Below, in pieces: positions 19,044-28,370 of a stretch of DNA of 64,000 bases; positions within the stretch are counted from its first letter, which is position 1; each line of letters begins with the position of its first letter. The notes under the pieces are model-generated. The model did no database searches. It saw only the letters and a program-made list of their open reading frames with translations, and was not told the DNA's origin. The DNA comes from Anabaena lutea FACHB-196 (GTDB lineage Bacteria; Cyanobacteriota; Cyanobacteriia; Cyanobacteriales; Nostocaceae): positions 310,001 through 374,000 of the forward strand of contig NZ_JACJST010000002.1 of assembly GCF_014698305.1 (NCBI RefSeq). The letters are read 5' to 3'. Both the position numbers and the translations under genes were made by a program.

Positions 19044-21062
19044 TTAATATGCTTTGTTGGCGACGGAAAACTGAGGTAAAGTCAAGGTGAAACAAATTTC
19101 GCTCAAGTCAGAATTGGCAATTGGAGTACTCTCAATAGCGATCGCACCATTTAAATGCAGTACCAGAGACTTGACTAAAGCCAATCCCAAGCCAGTACCT
19201 GGAGTCCAGCGTCCTTTGCCACGACGGAACTTATCAAAAATATAAGCTGCTTCTTCTTGGGAGATGCCACGTCCTGTATTAGTCACTTTAATAATAACTT
19301 GATCAAGTTGTTGTTCAACTCTATGAGTAGCTTGTAAGTGGACAACAGTATCATGCTCCGAGTATTTACCGACATTGGTTAACAGTTCTTGCAAAATGCG
19401 ATCAAAACTCTCGATTTCGGTTTGGAGTTTTAACGGCTCTTTGGGTAAATCAACGGAAACAACTAATCCCTTATCTGTGAGTAGCTTTTCAGCAGAGGCG
19501 ACAATGTGATTAATTGTGGTGTTTAAGTCTATGGTTTCAAATTGTGGTGCTTCTTGATGAGATTCTAGTTTCTGGAGTGTGAGCAGATCATTGATTAAAT
19601 TAATTTCCTTAGTACATTCTGATTCAAGAATATCTAGGTATCGAGCTTGACGCTCTGGGGAAATTCCTGGTAAACGTAAGTTACGGATTGACATCCGCAT
19701 ATTGGTGAGGGGATAACGCAAGCGATCGCTAATGTTGCTGACAAATTCATCCTTGAGTTCGTTGAGTTCTTGTAGTTGCTCAACATACTGCTTTGTTCTT
19801 TCGTACAATTTGGCCTGTACTTCTAAACTGCGCTTGAGTTGTTCTGTGCGTTCATCTACCAGATTTTGGACTTGTCGGAGTGTTTGTGACTGAATTATGG
19901 CGTTACTCAATTGAGCGCACACCATTTCTACAAGATTTAATTCGGCGGGTTGCCAACTGCGAGCTACAGCTTGCTGTAACACCACAAATCCTAACACTTT
20001 GCCTTGACTTTCCAATGGCATTAACAGTGTGGCAGGAAACTCCTCAATAGCAAATAAGGGATTGGGTTTCCAATTATCTTTTTGCTCTATCGAGTTATCA
20101 ATCATGATTGGTTTCCCCGACTCTGTAAATACACGCTGGCATAAACCACAATCTGACAATAAAAAAGAATGTTCTAACTTATCAGTCTGGGTTTTCTCGG
20201 TGTGTTGATTCTTATTCCATTCCCCAACTACTACAGCTTTGGCAGTGGGTATTTGTTTTTTTGAACGAGTTCTAAACAGTGGATCTGTATATTTCAATAA
20301 AATGAGTAACCCGCGATCTGCTTCTAACGATTCAGCCGTCGAGGAAATAACTAACTGGAGCATTTGATTCAACTCCAAGTTACTAAGACTTAGTATAGTT
20401 AATTGCTTAATTAAACTTTGGTGTTGGCTGCTTTTATGCAGATACTGTTGTTGGGTAGCGATGATATCTGTTTGTGCTATTTGAGCAAATGCGATCGCAC
20501 AAGATGACTCTACTGCTTTGAGTAATTCTTTATCTGATTCATCCCAATCATAGGGTTGAAATTTGATTAGGCTAATTACACCATTATTCTGTCCACCAAA
20601 TCGCGTGGGAATTGCTAAAACCGATTTAATCGGTATTTGTAAAGACTGACAGCCAATTACCAGAGTTTTTTGAATTGTGGAAATATCATCCATAGTCAAT
20701 GGTTCGGCCGCACATTGCACCACAGGTGAACTCATCAGCAACTGTTCCATTGCTAATATCTCGCCGGGGTGTGGTAATCCCTGATATTTTTCACTACACC
20801 AATTAGCCGTTGCTGCTTCACTAGAGCTATCACTTGTCACTTTCACTAAGCAACAGCAATCTACTTTAAATGCGACTCCTAGTAAATGAGCGATTTCTTG
20901 CAGCATCGAGGCTGCTGAAGGACTATGGGAGATTATATAGTTGATGCTTTGTGCCAACGCATGGGCAGTTTTTTCCTGTTGCTGCATTAGCTTGACTTGG
21001 TATGCTTGTAGTGGTTCTACGTTATTTATGTATTGAGGCGGTGATAATAAATGCTTTTTCAT
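19044..21062 (-). CDS. GAF-domain sensor histidine kinase with H-box His replaced by Asp
   Basis: A 672-residue soluble sensor. Two GAF domains (about residues 50-205 and 225-400) are followed by a coiled coil, a HisKA-like dimerisation region (about 435-500) and an HATPase domain (about 545-665). The H-box reads FVSNISDRLRYPLTNMRM: the phospho-accepting His is Asp446. The HATPase has the N-box ELLTNVGKYS, a G1-like TNTGRGIS (usual Asp is Asn) and an intact G2 GTGLGLALVKSLV. The protein should bind ATP poorly or fail to autophosphorylate in the normal way, so it may be a regulatory partner. No response regulator is adjacent. ATG start at 21062. Confidence 0.88.
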   Translation of the reverse strand: MKKHLLSPPQYINNVEPLQAYQVKLMQQQEKTAHALAQSINYIISHSPSAASMLQEIAHLLGVAFKVDCCCLVKVTSDSSSEAATANWCSEKYQGLPHPGEILAMEQLLMSSPVVQCAAEPLTMDDISTIQKTLVIGCQSLQIPIKSVLAIPTRFGGQNNGVISLIKFQPYDWDESDKELLKAVESSCAIAFAQIAQTDIIATQQQYLHKSSQHQSLIKQLTILSLSNLELNQMLQLVISSTAESLEADRGLLILLKYTDPLFRTRSKKQIPTAKAVVVGEWNKNQHTEKTQTDKLEHSFLLSDCGLCQRVFTESGKPIMIDNSIEQKDNWKPNPLFAIEEFPATLLMPLESQGKVLGFVVLQQAVARSWQPAELNLVEMVCAQLSNAIIQSQTLRQVQNLVDERTEQLKRSLEVQAKLYERTKQYVEQLQELNELKDEFVSNISDRLRYPLTNMRMSIRNLRLPGISPERQARYLDILESECTKEINLINDLLTLQKLESHQEAPQFETIDLNTTINHIVASAEKLLTDKGLVVSVDLPKEPLKLQTEIESFDRILQELLTNVGKYSEHDTVVHLQATHRVEQQLDQVIIKVTNTGRGISQEEAAYIFDKFRRGKGRWTPGTGLGLALVKSLVLHLNGAIAIESTPIANSDLSEICFTLTLPQFSVANKAY

Positions 21063-21916
21063 TACTGTTACGCCTGTGGATAATGATCCATTTTTTTCCT
21101 TGGCATCCGACTTTTTGGCATCTGTTTAACCTTTAGTTTTATTGCAGAAAGCGGATGAGTCAAGATTATTTTATGAAAACTTTCACTAGTTATTACCTCT
21201 GTATATTCTAATTAACTTTATATACCTGCTTACTGAATTAATTTCTAGTACCCACCGTATAATTATATTCTCTATCCCAACACATTTTTTCAAATATTTT
21301 CGATATTAGCTTGATCTAGAGTTAATTTACTGTCTCTATACCACGATATCCTGTCTGTTACTTTTCATAAACCGTAATTTCTCTAGAATTAAATAAAAAC
21401 TATTGTGAAGATAAACCGCGTTAATACCGGGTATAAATTGAGCAAATGCTTTTCTAAGTATTTAATCAATTTGAGTGATGTCAAGAGGAAACAGGGACTT
21501 CCAAATAAAAAAATACCCTTTCTTTGTTTTAGACAGGGGGCGACTCTTTTTTATTTTTCTAGAACTTACGCATTGACAGAGAACAGCAAATATGTGTTCT
21601 CAAAAATCCACATTTTCCGTAGGAGTTTAGCACTGCGCTTTACCCCTACAACATGACATCAACAAAATTATTAATCAAAACCTGAAAGAAACTATTTGGT
21701 TAAATGCACACCATGATCAATTTGTACAGTGCATAAGTCCTATTTTCTTATAAATTAATTTTTCTAAACATGAGTATTTTTCTCGTTGCGCCCCCTCTCT
21801 TCTTTCTTAATCACAAAACTCCTGTTTGGGGTAAGATGACCGAAACTGACGGTTATCACCACACAACGGCTATAAACTTTGTGGTGCAATACTTTTGAAA
21901 AAAATATAGTTTCTTC
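21063..21916. other. Long intergenic region with repeat-like sequence
   Basis: About 850 AT-rich bases between the sensor kinase and the PstB-like gene. An 83-codon frame at 21405-21656 has no family resemblance. Its second half is repeat-like (ACTTACGCATTGACAGAGAA and onward to about 21,650) and appears non-coding. Nothing else was recognised. Confidence 0.45.
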
Positions 21917-22714
21917 CTAAAAGCTATTGACGCTACTGTGCATACGCCCAGACGCATAGTCACGAAGACGGTAATCAATCGTGTGGGGTAAAAGTTTCTT
22001 CGTGGGGGCGCATTCTAGCACTTGTCCAAGTCCATTTTCGTTGTAGTGAAATAAAACTGTAAAATCTGATAGGCGAGAAACTTGCTGAATATTGTGAGAG
22101 ATAAAGACAATTGTCAATTCAGAACGCAAACACTCGATTAATTCTTCAATTTGCGTGGTAGAAATAGGATCAAGTCCAGCACAAAGTTCATCCATCAGCA
22201 GAACTTGGGGTTTAACTGCTAAAGCACGGGCAATACACAACCGCTGTTGTTGTCCATAAGATAATTCTAAAGCAGATTTAGAGAGTTTATTTTTTACTTC
22301 TTCCCATAAATTAGCAGATTTCAATGCTAATTCAACAATGTCATCTAATTCTGCTTTTGGATGCCAGCCGATCAATTTTACCCCATAGGCAACATTATCG
22401 TAAATGCTCATAGGAAAAAGATTTGGTCTGGCATAAATTGTACTTATTTGACGACGTAGCCGAGTTAAGTTGACACGACGACCATAGATATTTTGACCAA
22501 AAAATTCTACTTTTCCTTCAACACGTACTTCTCCTTCTAATTCACTCATGCGATTTAGAGATTTCAAAAAAGTAGACTTGCCACAACCGCTGGGACCGAT
22601 AATTGCGGTAATTTTATTTTGTGGAATATCAATCGATACGTCTTCAATGATTTTTTTGGTGTTGTAATAGAAACTGAAATTTTTAACTTTTATGGCAGGA
22701 ATTATTTTACTCAT
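21917..22714 (-). CDS. Orphan PstB-like phosphate ABC transporter ATPase with degenerate motifs
   Basis: A 265-residue ABC ATPase closest to PstB: GPSGCGKSTFLKSLNRM (Walker A), RPNLFPMSIYDNVAYGVKL and QQQRLCIARALAVKP. Three conserved positions depart from PstB. The Q-loop glutamine is Ala95 (TIYARPN), the signature is LSYGQ (Tyr153 for Gly), and Walker B continues MDELCAG where PstB has MDEPCSA. Walker B Glu176 and the switch His207 remain. No pstS, pstC or pstA is nearby. It may be an adaptor or an enzyme of reduced activity, or a decaying paralogue. Confidence 0.8.
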   Translation of the reverse strand: MSKIIPAIKVKNFSFYYNTKKIIEDVSIDIPQNKITAIIGPSGCGKSTFLKSLNRMSELEGEVRVEGKVEFFGQNIYGRRVNLTRLRRQISTIYARPNLFPMSIYDNVAYGVKLIGWHPKAELDDIVELALKSANLWEEVKNKLSKSALELSYGQQQRLCIARALAVKPQVLLMDELCAGLDPISTTQIEELIECLRSELTIVFISHNIQQVSRLSDFTVLFHYNENGLGQVLECAPTKKLLPHTIDYRLRDYASGRMHSSVNSF

Positions 22715-23124
22715 GCTGACAAACCCTGTAAAACCAATATTAAGGGAGCGATGTAGTGAAAATTAATATTGCTGTTTCACTATGCTGCTTGGTAGAGAAA
22801 GCAATGAATAAATTAAATTGATAAACAGCAAATACCTAGTTACTAGATGTTGACGAAATTATATTACCGTAATTTGGACTTTTACAAAATTTTGATTACT
22901 AATTATTACTATAGTACTTTTTCTGGAACTATGAAGAATATGGCAATTTTTACATTCGTGATATACATCAAGAAAGAATGAACCGCAGATAGAAGAGAAT
23001 GGACGCAGATAAATTTCTACATCGGCAGACTAGAAAACGCTATAACAGACAGGTATGCGTCAAACAAATGCGTAATGCCCTATTCTCCAAATAATTTTAA
23101 GTAAGAAGGACAGGTAAATTGGTT
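22715..23124. other. Intergenic region with a dispersed repeat
   Basis: Contains, at about 22951-23012, CATTCGTGATATACATCAAG then AACCGCAGAT and GGACGCAGATAA. A related inverted copy lies at about 36213-36267. AGAAGGA at 23104-23110 could serve the downstream gene. Confidence 0.55.
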
Positions 23125-24348
23125 ATGCTACAGCGTTTAAGTTTTATAGTTACTACTGTTATGTTCTGGCATCTGTGTAGCCCGTTGGCAGTGGCAGAGA
23201 GTAAAAAGCTAGAACAACTGGATAAATTTCCTCCTAGTCCATTAGAGATTACCACACCTGATCCTCTGATCCGAGGTGCGCTGGATAAACAACCTTTAAC
23301 TCTGGCAGAAATGGAAAAGTTGAAGATTTCCTTAGATGAGTTAAATCAACAAGCTGTGGTGACGCTGCAAGGGGGGGATAAGGAAAAGGCGTTTGAGATT
23401 TGGAACAGGGAACTACGTTTGCGACGCTTTTTAGGTTCATTAGCTGAGGTGGAAGCATTGTCACGAGTCGGTGCGATCGCTTGGAATGAAAATGACGGAG
23501 ACCAAGTAAAATATATTACTCAGCGCTTACAAGTAATTGAAAAGCAAATGCTCACCCAGAAAAGCACTGATTTAGAATTATGGCGATCGCTAGGTGATGC
23601 ATATCAAAAAATTCGCGTTCCTAAGTTGGCTGTAGGAGTTTATCAGCAAGTTTTAGCATTAGTGCGTCAGCAAAATGATACCACTGCGGAACTGGAAACT
23701 TTAAATACAATTGGGGAAATCCATTTGAGTTGGTTTGATTATTCATCAGCCGCAACCACATACCAAGAATTGTTGAAGTTAGCTGCTAACAAGGATAATA
23801 GGCTGAGTGAAGTAGCATATTTGCAACAACTAGCCTACATTTACGAAAAGGCTAAACAGCATCAACAAGGGATAGATGTCTTGAGTAAGTTAGTAAATAT
23901 TTACACCAATGAGAATAATCTTACCCAAGTTCCTGGTTTAAAGATAGCGATCGCTGCCAATTACGAATCTCTCGCACAGAAAAATCCTAATTTACGTCAA
24001 GAAGCTTTTAATAACTATCAAGAAGCTTATACAATTGCTTGGCAATTACAGCAGTATGTTAGTGCTAGTGAAGCTTTGCAAAAACTAATCACGCTTTACC
24101 GTTCACAAAAACAAATAGATGAAGCTTTACAAGCCAGCCAGATTCTTCTGGAGACAGAAAAACTAGCTACTAACTTTTATGGATTGATGCAAGCTTATGA
24201 CCAAATTGGACAATTGTATTCAGAACGCCAAGAGTATTCAAAAGCACTAACAGCTTTTCAAATGGGATTGGAAATAGCACAACAACTTAAACATGAAGAA
24301 ACCTACTTTACTCAGAAAATTGATACCTTATCAAAAACCAACTTTTAA
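23125..24348 (+). CDS. Secreted tetratricopeptide-repeat protein
   Basis: About 407 residues. The N-terminus (MLQRLSFIVTTVMFWHLCSPLAVAES) is a signal peptide. The rest is helical and rich in TPR-like units, for example LGDAYQKIRVPKLAVGVYQQVLALV, LNTIGEIHLSWFDYSSAATTYQELL and YDQIGQLYSERQEYSKALTAFQMGLEIAQ. TPR proteins are scaffolds; the partner is unknown. I prefer ATG 23125 to the TTG at 23119. It is the last gene before the glycolipid island. Confidence 0.75.
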   Translation: MLQRLSFIVTTVMFWHLCSPLAVAESKKLEQLDKFPPSPLEITTPDPLIRGALDKQPLTLAEMEKLKISLDELNQQAVVTLQGGDKEKAFEIWNRELRLRRFLGSLAEVEALSRVGAIAWNENDGDQVKYITQRLQVIEKQMLTQKSTDLELWRSLGDAYQKIRVPKLAVGVYQQVLALVRQQNDTTAELETLNTIGEIHLSWFDYSSAATTYQELLKLAANKDNRLSEVAYLQQLAYIYEKAKQHQQGIDVLSKLVNIYTNENNLTQVPGLKIAIAANYESLAQKNPNLRQEAFNNYQEAYTIAWQLQQYVSASEALQKLITLYRSQKQIDEALQASQILLETEKLATNFYGLMQAYDQIGQLYSERQEYSKALTAFQMGLEIAQQLKHEETYFTQKIDTLSKTNF

Positions 24349-24741
24349 TTAATAAAAACTCAAAAGTATTACAGCAAGTTTCAGGTAAATGTGGTACAAA
24401 ATTTAAGAACAAAGCCATATAAAAAAAGAGTTTCAACCCTGTTCCCTGCTGTAGATACCTGACTTGTTAGATAAGTTGGGTATATTGTTCTAGATTCAAA
24501 CAATTTACAAATAAATTTATACCTCAGCCCTATAGAAAATGCTATATCCTAACTTGATATTTTTCCAAAAAGTATCAAATTTACTAAAATCATTTTCATC
24601 AATAAGCTAAATTGAAAACAAATCTAGGAAATGAATCAATTACAACATTCAAGATCCAAGTGTTGTTTCAAATCAACATACGAAAAACCTCAAGTTAAAA
24701 TTTTCAATCTGCAAGCAAGAACAATATATTAATTACGATTG
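24349..24741. other. Intergenic region upstream of HetN-like gene
   Basis: About 390 AT-rich bases, no gene or clear motif seen. It is the presumed promoter region of the HetN-like and possibly the GMC gene. Confidence 0.4.
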
Positions 24742-25578
24742 ATGATGAAATCTATTTCAGGTAAAACAGTCCTTTTAACTGGGGCTACAGGAGGAATTGG
24801 AGTATATATTGCTCGTGCTTTAGCCCAAGAGAAAGCAACTATATTAGCGGTATCTCGTTCACCAGAAAAGCTCAAACACATATGTAATGAAGTAGATAAA
24901 TTAGGTGGTAGATGCGTTAGCTTTTGTTTTGATATTAGTCAAGTTACAGAACTAGGTATTTTATTAGATCAGATTTATGAAATTACAGAAAAAGTTGATA
25001 TCTTAATTAATAATGCAGCCATAGAAAAATATCGACCTTTCCAGGATTATACCTTAGAAGATATTCACTCTATATTAACTACAAATTTGATTACAGGCAT
25101 GGAATTAACTCGGTTAATTTTGCCTAAAATGATAAATCAAAATAGTGGACATATTGTAAACATTGCCTCTGGTTCCGGTAAAAAAGGAGCGCCATATAAC
25201 AGCATTTATTCAGCTAGTAAAGCTGGTTTAATTATGTGGACTGATGCAGTTAGGCAGGAATTAGCTGATAGTAATATAGGGATATCAGTAGTCTGTCCAG
25301 GATATACCAATGCAGGAATGTTTCATACTTTTGGACTATCTGCACCCCGTTTAGCGCGTGTTTCTGAACCGACAGAAGTTGCAATTGCTGTAATAAAAGC
25401 CATTAAGCATAATCAACCAGAAGTCATGCTAGATGGAATTTTAACAAAACTTTTATTTTCCAATATACAACTTTTTCCTAAATTTGGTGATTTAATTTTT
25501 CGGTGGATTGGTGTAAATCAACTCAACAAAACCTGCGCTGAAAATCAAATACGTGATCTTTCAAAACCAAAACTTTAA
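24742..25578 (+). CDS. HetN-like short-chain dehydrogenase/reductase
   Basis: Classical SDR of 278 residues. It has the NAD(P) motif TGATGGIG, NNA, catalytic Ser in NIASGSGKKG, YSASK, and PGYTNAG. Along its length it resembles Anabaena HetN as I recall it (GKTVLLTGA.. GVYIARALA; SKAGLIMWTDA.RQEL; CPGY). However, the segment holding the ERGSGR peptide in HetN reads INQNSGH here. HetN suppresses heterocyst formation through RGSGR, so this protein may keep only the enzymatic role. It sits 300 bases before a GMC oxidoreductase, not next to hetM. A TTG at 24739 is an alternative start. Confidence 0.8.
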   Translation: MMKSISGKTVLLTGATGGIGVYIARALAQEKATILAVSRSPEKLKHICNEVDKLGGRCVSFCFDISQVTELGILLDQIYEITEKVDILINNAAIEKYRPFQDYTLEDIHSILTTNLITGMELTRLILPKMINQNSGHIVNIASGSGKKGAPYNSIYSASKAGLIMWTDAVRQELADSNIGISVVCPGYTNAGMFHTFGLSAPRLARVSEPTEVAIAVIKAIKHNQPEVMLDGILTKLLFSNIQLFPKFGDLIFRWIGVNQLNKTCAENQIRDLSKPKL

Positions 25579-25606
25579 GTTCTACCTTTCTGAAAATGAA
25601 GCTGCA

Positions 25607-25755
25607 TATAGGACTAATATTTGATTTTTGAAATTTTACGTAGGGTGGGCATTGCCCACGATATCCTGGTTCTGTAAGGCATAGCCCTACCTACACTACT
25701 TAAAATTTTATGGCTACGCCACGCAAGCTATCAAATATCATTTATGATTCCTATA
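25607..25755 (+). repeat. 149-bp MITE-like element, copy 1
   Basis: Starts TATAGGACTAATATTTGAT and ends ATTTATGATTCCTATA, so the ends are imperfect inverted repeats. A 55-bp core (25640-25694) is bounded by GTAGG and CCTAC. Copy 2 at 50021-50169 has the same length; its flanks are the exact reverse complement of these, but its core has the same plus-strand orientation. Confidence 0.9.
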
Positions 25756-25882
25756 GAAGAAAAGATCAAGAATAATTGACCGTTGATAAACACAGATAAA
25801 TCAATGAATTGGATGATTCTGTGCAGCCTCACATAAAATTAGTATTACTCATTTTCAAGTTTTAATTACCACGGAGAAAAAA

Positions 25883-27424
25883 ATGACTCATTGTCATTAC
25901 GACTTCATCATCATTGGTACAGGTGCTGGTGGTGGTACTTTAGCATATCAATTAGCCAGCAGTGGCAAGAAAATTTTAGTTTTAGAACGGGGTAATTTTG
26001 TTCCCAAAGAAAAAGCCAATTGGGATACTCATGAAGTTTCGTACAAAGAACGCTATCGGACTGAAGAACTTTGGTATAAAAAAGATAGTGAAACCATCAA
26101 ACCATTAACTCATTATTATGTAGGTGGCAATACTAAATTTTATGGTGGTGCGCTGTTTAGATTTCGTGAACGTGATTTTGAAACAGTCATTCATCAAGAT
26201 GGTATTTCTCCCGAATGGCCATTAAAATATCAGGATTTTTCACCCTATTATGACCAAGCAGAAAAACTCTATGAAGTACATGGTCAAAGAGGTCTTGATC
26301 CTACAGAACCACATACTAATTCAAATTATCCTTTTCCCCCAGTCAGTCATGAACCTTATATTCAAGAAATTAATTATGCTTTAAAAGATCAAGGTTTACA
26401 TCCCTTTTACTTACCACTTGCTATTAAACTAAATAAGCTTAATCGTCAATTAAATAATTGCATTCGTTGTAAGACTTGTGATGGTTTTCCATGTTTAATT
26501 GATGCTAAATCTGATGCAGATATTAACTGTATATGTCCAGCAATAAAATATAAAAATTTCACATTAATAACTGAAGCAAAAGTAGTCCGTTTACATACTA
26601 GTGCATCTGGTCGAGAAGTAACTGGTGTAGAAGCAGAAATAGCAGGACAACTTCAGATGTTTTCTGGAGATATTGTGATTGTTGCTTGTGGTGCAATTAA
26701 TTCCGCCGCATTATTGCTTAAATCTGCCAATGATCAACACCCCAAAGGATTAGCTAACAGTTCTGATTTGGTAGGTCGAAATTACATGACACATAACTGT
26801 GGGGTGATCATGAGTTTGAGTACTAAGTTAAATCCGACAATTTTCCCTAAAACTTTAGCAGTCAATGATTTTTATTGGGGAGAAAAAAAGTTTAGTTACC
26901 CAATGGGTAGCGTGCAATTACTTGGTAATGTCAATAAAGATAAAATAACTGCTTATGGACCGCCTTTAATGCCACAGTTTATTGCTGAATCTGTAGCTAG
27001 TCATTCTATCTCTTGGTTGATGATAACAGAAGATTTACCCGATTACGATAATAGAATCAGTGTTAATAATAACAAAATTTTTATTAACTATACCAAAAAT
27101 AACCAGATAGCGTTTAATCATTTACTTAACCGTTGGACTGAAGTATTAAAATCAATTACACAATTTCAAATAACCAGACAATTATCTTGGCATATTCCTC
27201 AAAACATGGGGATGAGAGAAGTTGCACATCAATGTGGGACTTGTCGTTTTGGAGTAGATCCAAAAACTTCGGTTTTAGATATCAATTGTCGTACTCATGA
27301 TATCGATAATCTTTACATCGTTGATGGTAGTTTTTTTCCTTCTAGTAATGCTTTAAACCCATCACTAACTATTATGGCAAATGCCTTGCGAGTGGGAGAT
27401 CATTTACTAGCTAGAATCAAGTGA
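25883..27424 (+). CDS. GMC-family oxidoreductase
   Basis: FAD-dependent glucose-methanol-choline oxidoreductase of 513 residues. The N-terminal FAD-binding motif is IIGTGAGGGTLAYQLASSGKKILVLERG. A cysteine-rich insert lies at about 192-215 (CIRCKTCDGFPC). The C-terminal domain has HQCGTCRFG and VDGSFFPSSNALNPSLTIMANALRV, which forms the active-site and flavin-contact region. The family oxidises alcohols to aldehydes or ketones. It has a good ribosome-binding site (GGAG) and lies downstream of the HetN-like SDR. I infer a role in oxidising the long-chain hydroxylated alcohol of heterocyst glycolipids, from position only. Confidence 0.85.
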   Translation: MTHCHYDFIIIGTGAGGGTLAYQLASSGKKILVLERGNFVPKEKANWDTHEVSYKERYRTEELWYKKDSETIKPLTHYYVGGNTKFYGGALFRFRERDFETVIHQDGISPEWPLKYQDFSPYYDQAEKLYEVHGQRGLDPTEPHTNSNYPFPPVSHEPYIQEINYALKDQGLHPFYLPLAIKLNKLNRQLNNCIRCKTCDGFPCLIDAKSDADINCICPAIKYKNFTLITEAKVVRLHTSASGREVTGVEAEIAGQLQMFSGDIVIVACGAINSAALLLKSANDQHPKGLANSSDLVGRNYMTHNCGVIMSLSTKLNPTIFPKTLAVNDFYWGEKKFSYPMGSVQLLGNVNKDKITAYGPPLMPQFIAESVASHSISWLMITEDLPDYDNRISVNNNKIFINYTKNNQIAFNHLLNRWTEVLKSITQFQITRQLSWHIPQNMGMREVAHQCGTCRFGVDPKTSVLDINCRTHDIDNLYIVDGSFFPSSNALNPSLTIMANALRVGDHLLARIK

Positions 27425-27432
27425 AAATCTAT

Positions 27433-27560
27433 TACTCAACGTTGAGTACAAATAAACAGAATAAAAATAGCAGTAATTCATGAATTACTGCTACACAATA
27501 ATAAGGTTTTTAGTCAAATCTTGCGTAAGTACAAATAAATAAAGTCCGCAGGTGCGGACT
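27433..27560. repeat. Cluster of three palindromes after the GMC gene
   Basis: Within 130 bases there are TACTCAACGTTGAGTA (27433-27448, perfect), a 26-base perfect palindrome centred on TTCATGAA (27468-27493), and AGTCCGCA-gg-TGCGGACT (27543-27560). They begin eight bases after the GMC stop codon. Together they could form strong hairpins; one or more probably ends transcription. Confidence 0.75.
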
Positions 27561-27942
27561 AAGGAAATTGGATAAGGTTAAGTTGTCACCAAGAGAGCCT
27601 ACAAGATGTTAGACTTATTTGTATTTTTACTGACAAAATATAAAATATCAAGTCTATCAACGGAAACTTTAGGACATAATTTCAGGAGTTATGTCTGGTA
27701 AAAGGTAATTTTAACTTTTAGAATATCTTAATTTACTATTGTAGATAGTTGATAAAAATAACGTAATTTGCTATTTAGGAAAACAGGTAAGATAAAACAA
27801 GAAATAGTAATTAGGTGATAATTTTTACCAATTACCCCTTATTTAAGAATCATATCCTTAATTTAATCAGCCAAAAAAACAGACATAAGGAGAGGAATTT
27901 TGTCTATTATTTCCTTAATCTCTATATTTTAAGATGAAGAAA

Positions 27943-27970
27943 GACCCCATAAGTGATTACCTATGAGGTC
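27943..27970. terminator. Putative bidirectional terminator hairpin
   Basis: GACCCCATA pairs with TATGAGGTC across a ten-base loop, with one mismatch. T-rich sequence follows on the plus strand and A-rich sequence precedes it. It lies between convergent genes. Confidence 0.45.
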
Positions 27971-28370
27971 TATAGATTTTTAGGCACAGTTGAGGACAAT
28001 ACCAATAGCGCTATCAATTTGAGTAGGTCATTTCTCGACTGAGAACACTATGGCAAAGTTTATAGGTATCTCGAACTTAGCTCCTAAAAGTCCACAGGTC
28101 AATTACTGCAATACTCTACCAGAACTAATCGAGAATATGTAGCCAAAGTGGCTATTGTTTCTAGATTCATTAGTAAGCTGATCATTATTTAAACTTCAGC
28201 AGAACGTCTTTAAAACATTACGAATTATGCAAATTAAAGGCACATTAGCTTAATTAATATGACTTACGTATTAAGTACACAATTAGGGGCAATAACCTTC
28301 GGAAAGCAAGCTAAATGAATTGCCCCTACAGTAAATCAAGGCTTTTGCGTCATTTGTGCAACAGTTCTAA

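Larger units (their letters stand above)
27425..28370. other. Convergent intergenic region with palindromes
   Basis: About 950 bases between the GMC gene and the converging glycosyltransferase operon. No gene is seen. Several perfect palindromes lie at its left end and a terminator-like hairpin near 27,943 (listed separately). A GGGGCAAT / ATTGCCCC inverted repeat is near 28,286-28,327. Confidence 0.6.

Noticed and set aside
21405-21656. 83-codon frame between the sensor kinase and PstB-like genes
   Set aside because: Second half is repeat-like non-coding sequence; GTG start without ribosome-binding site.
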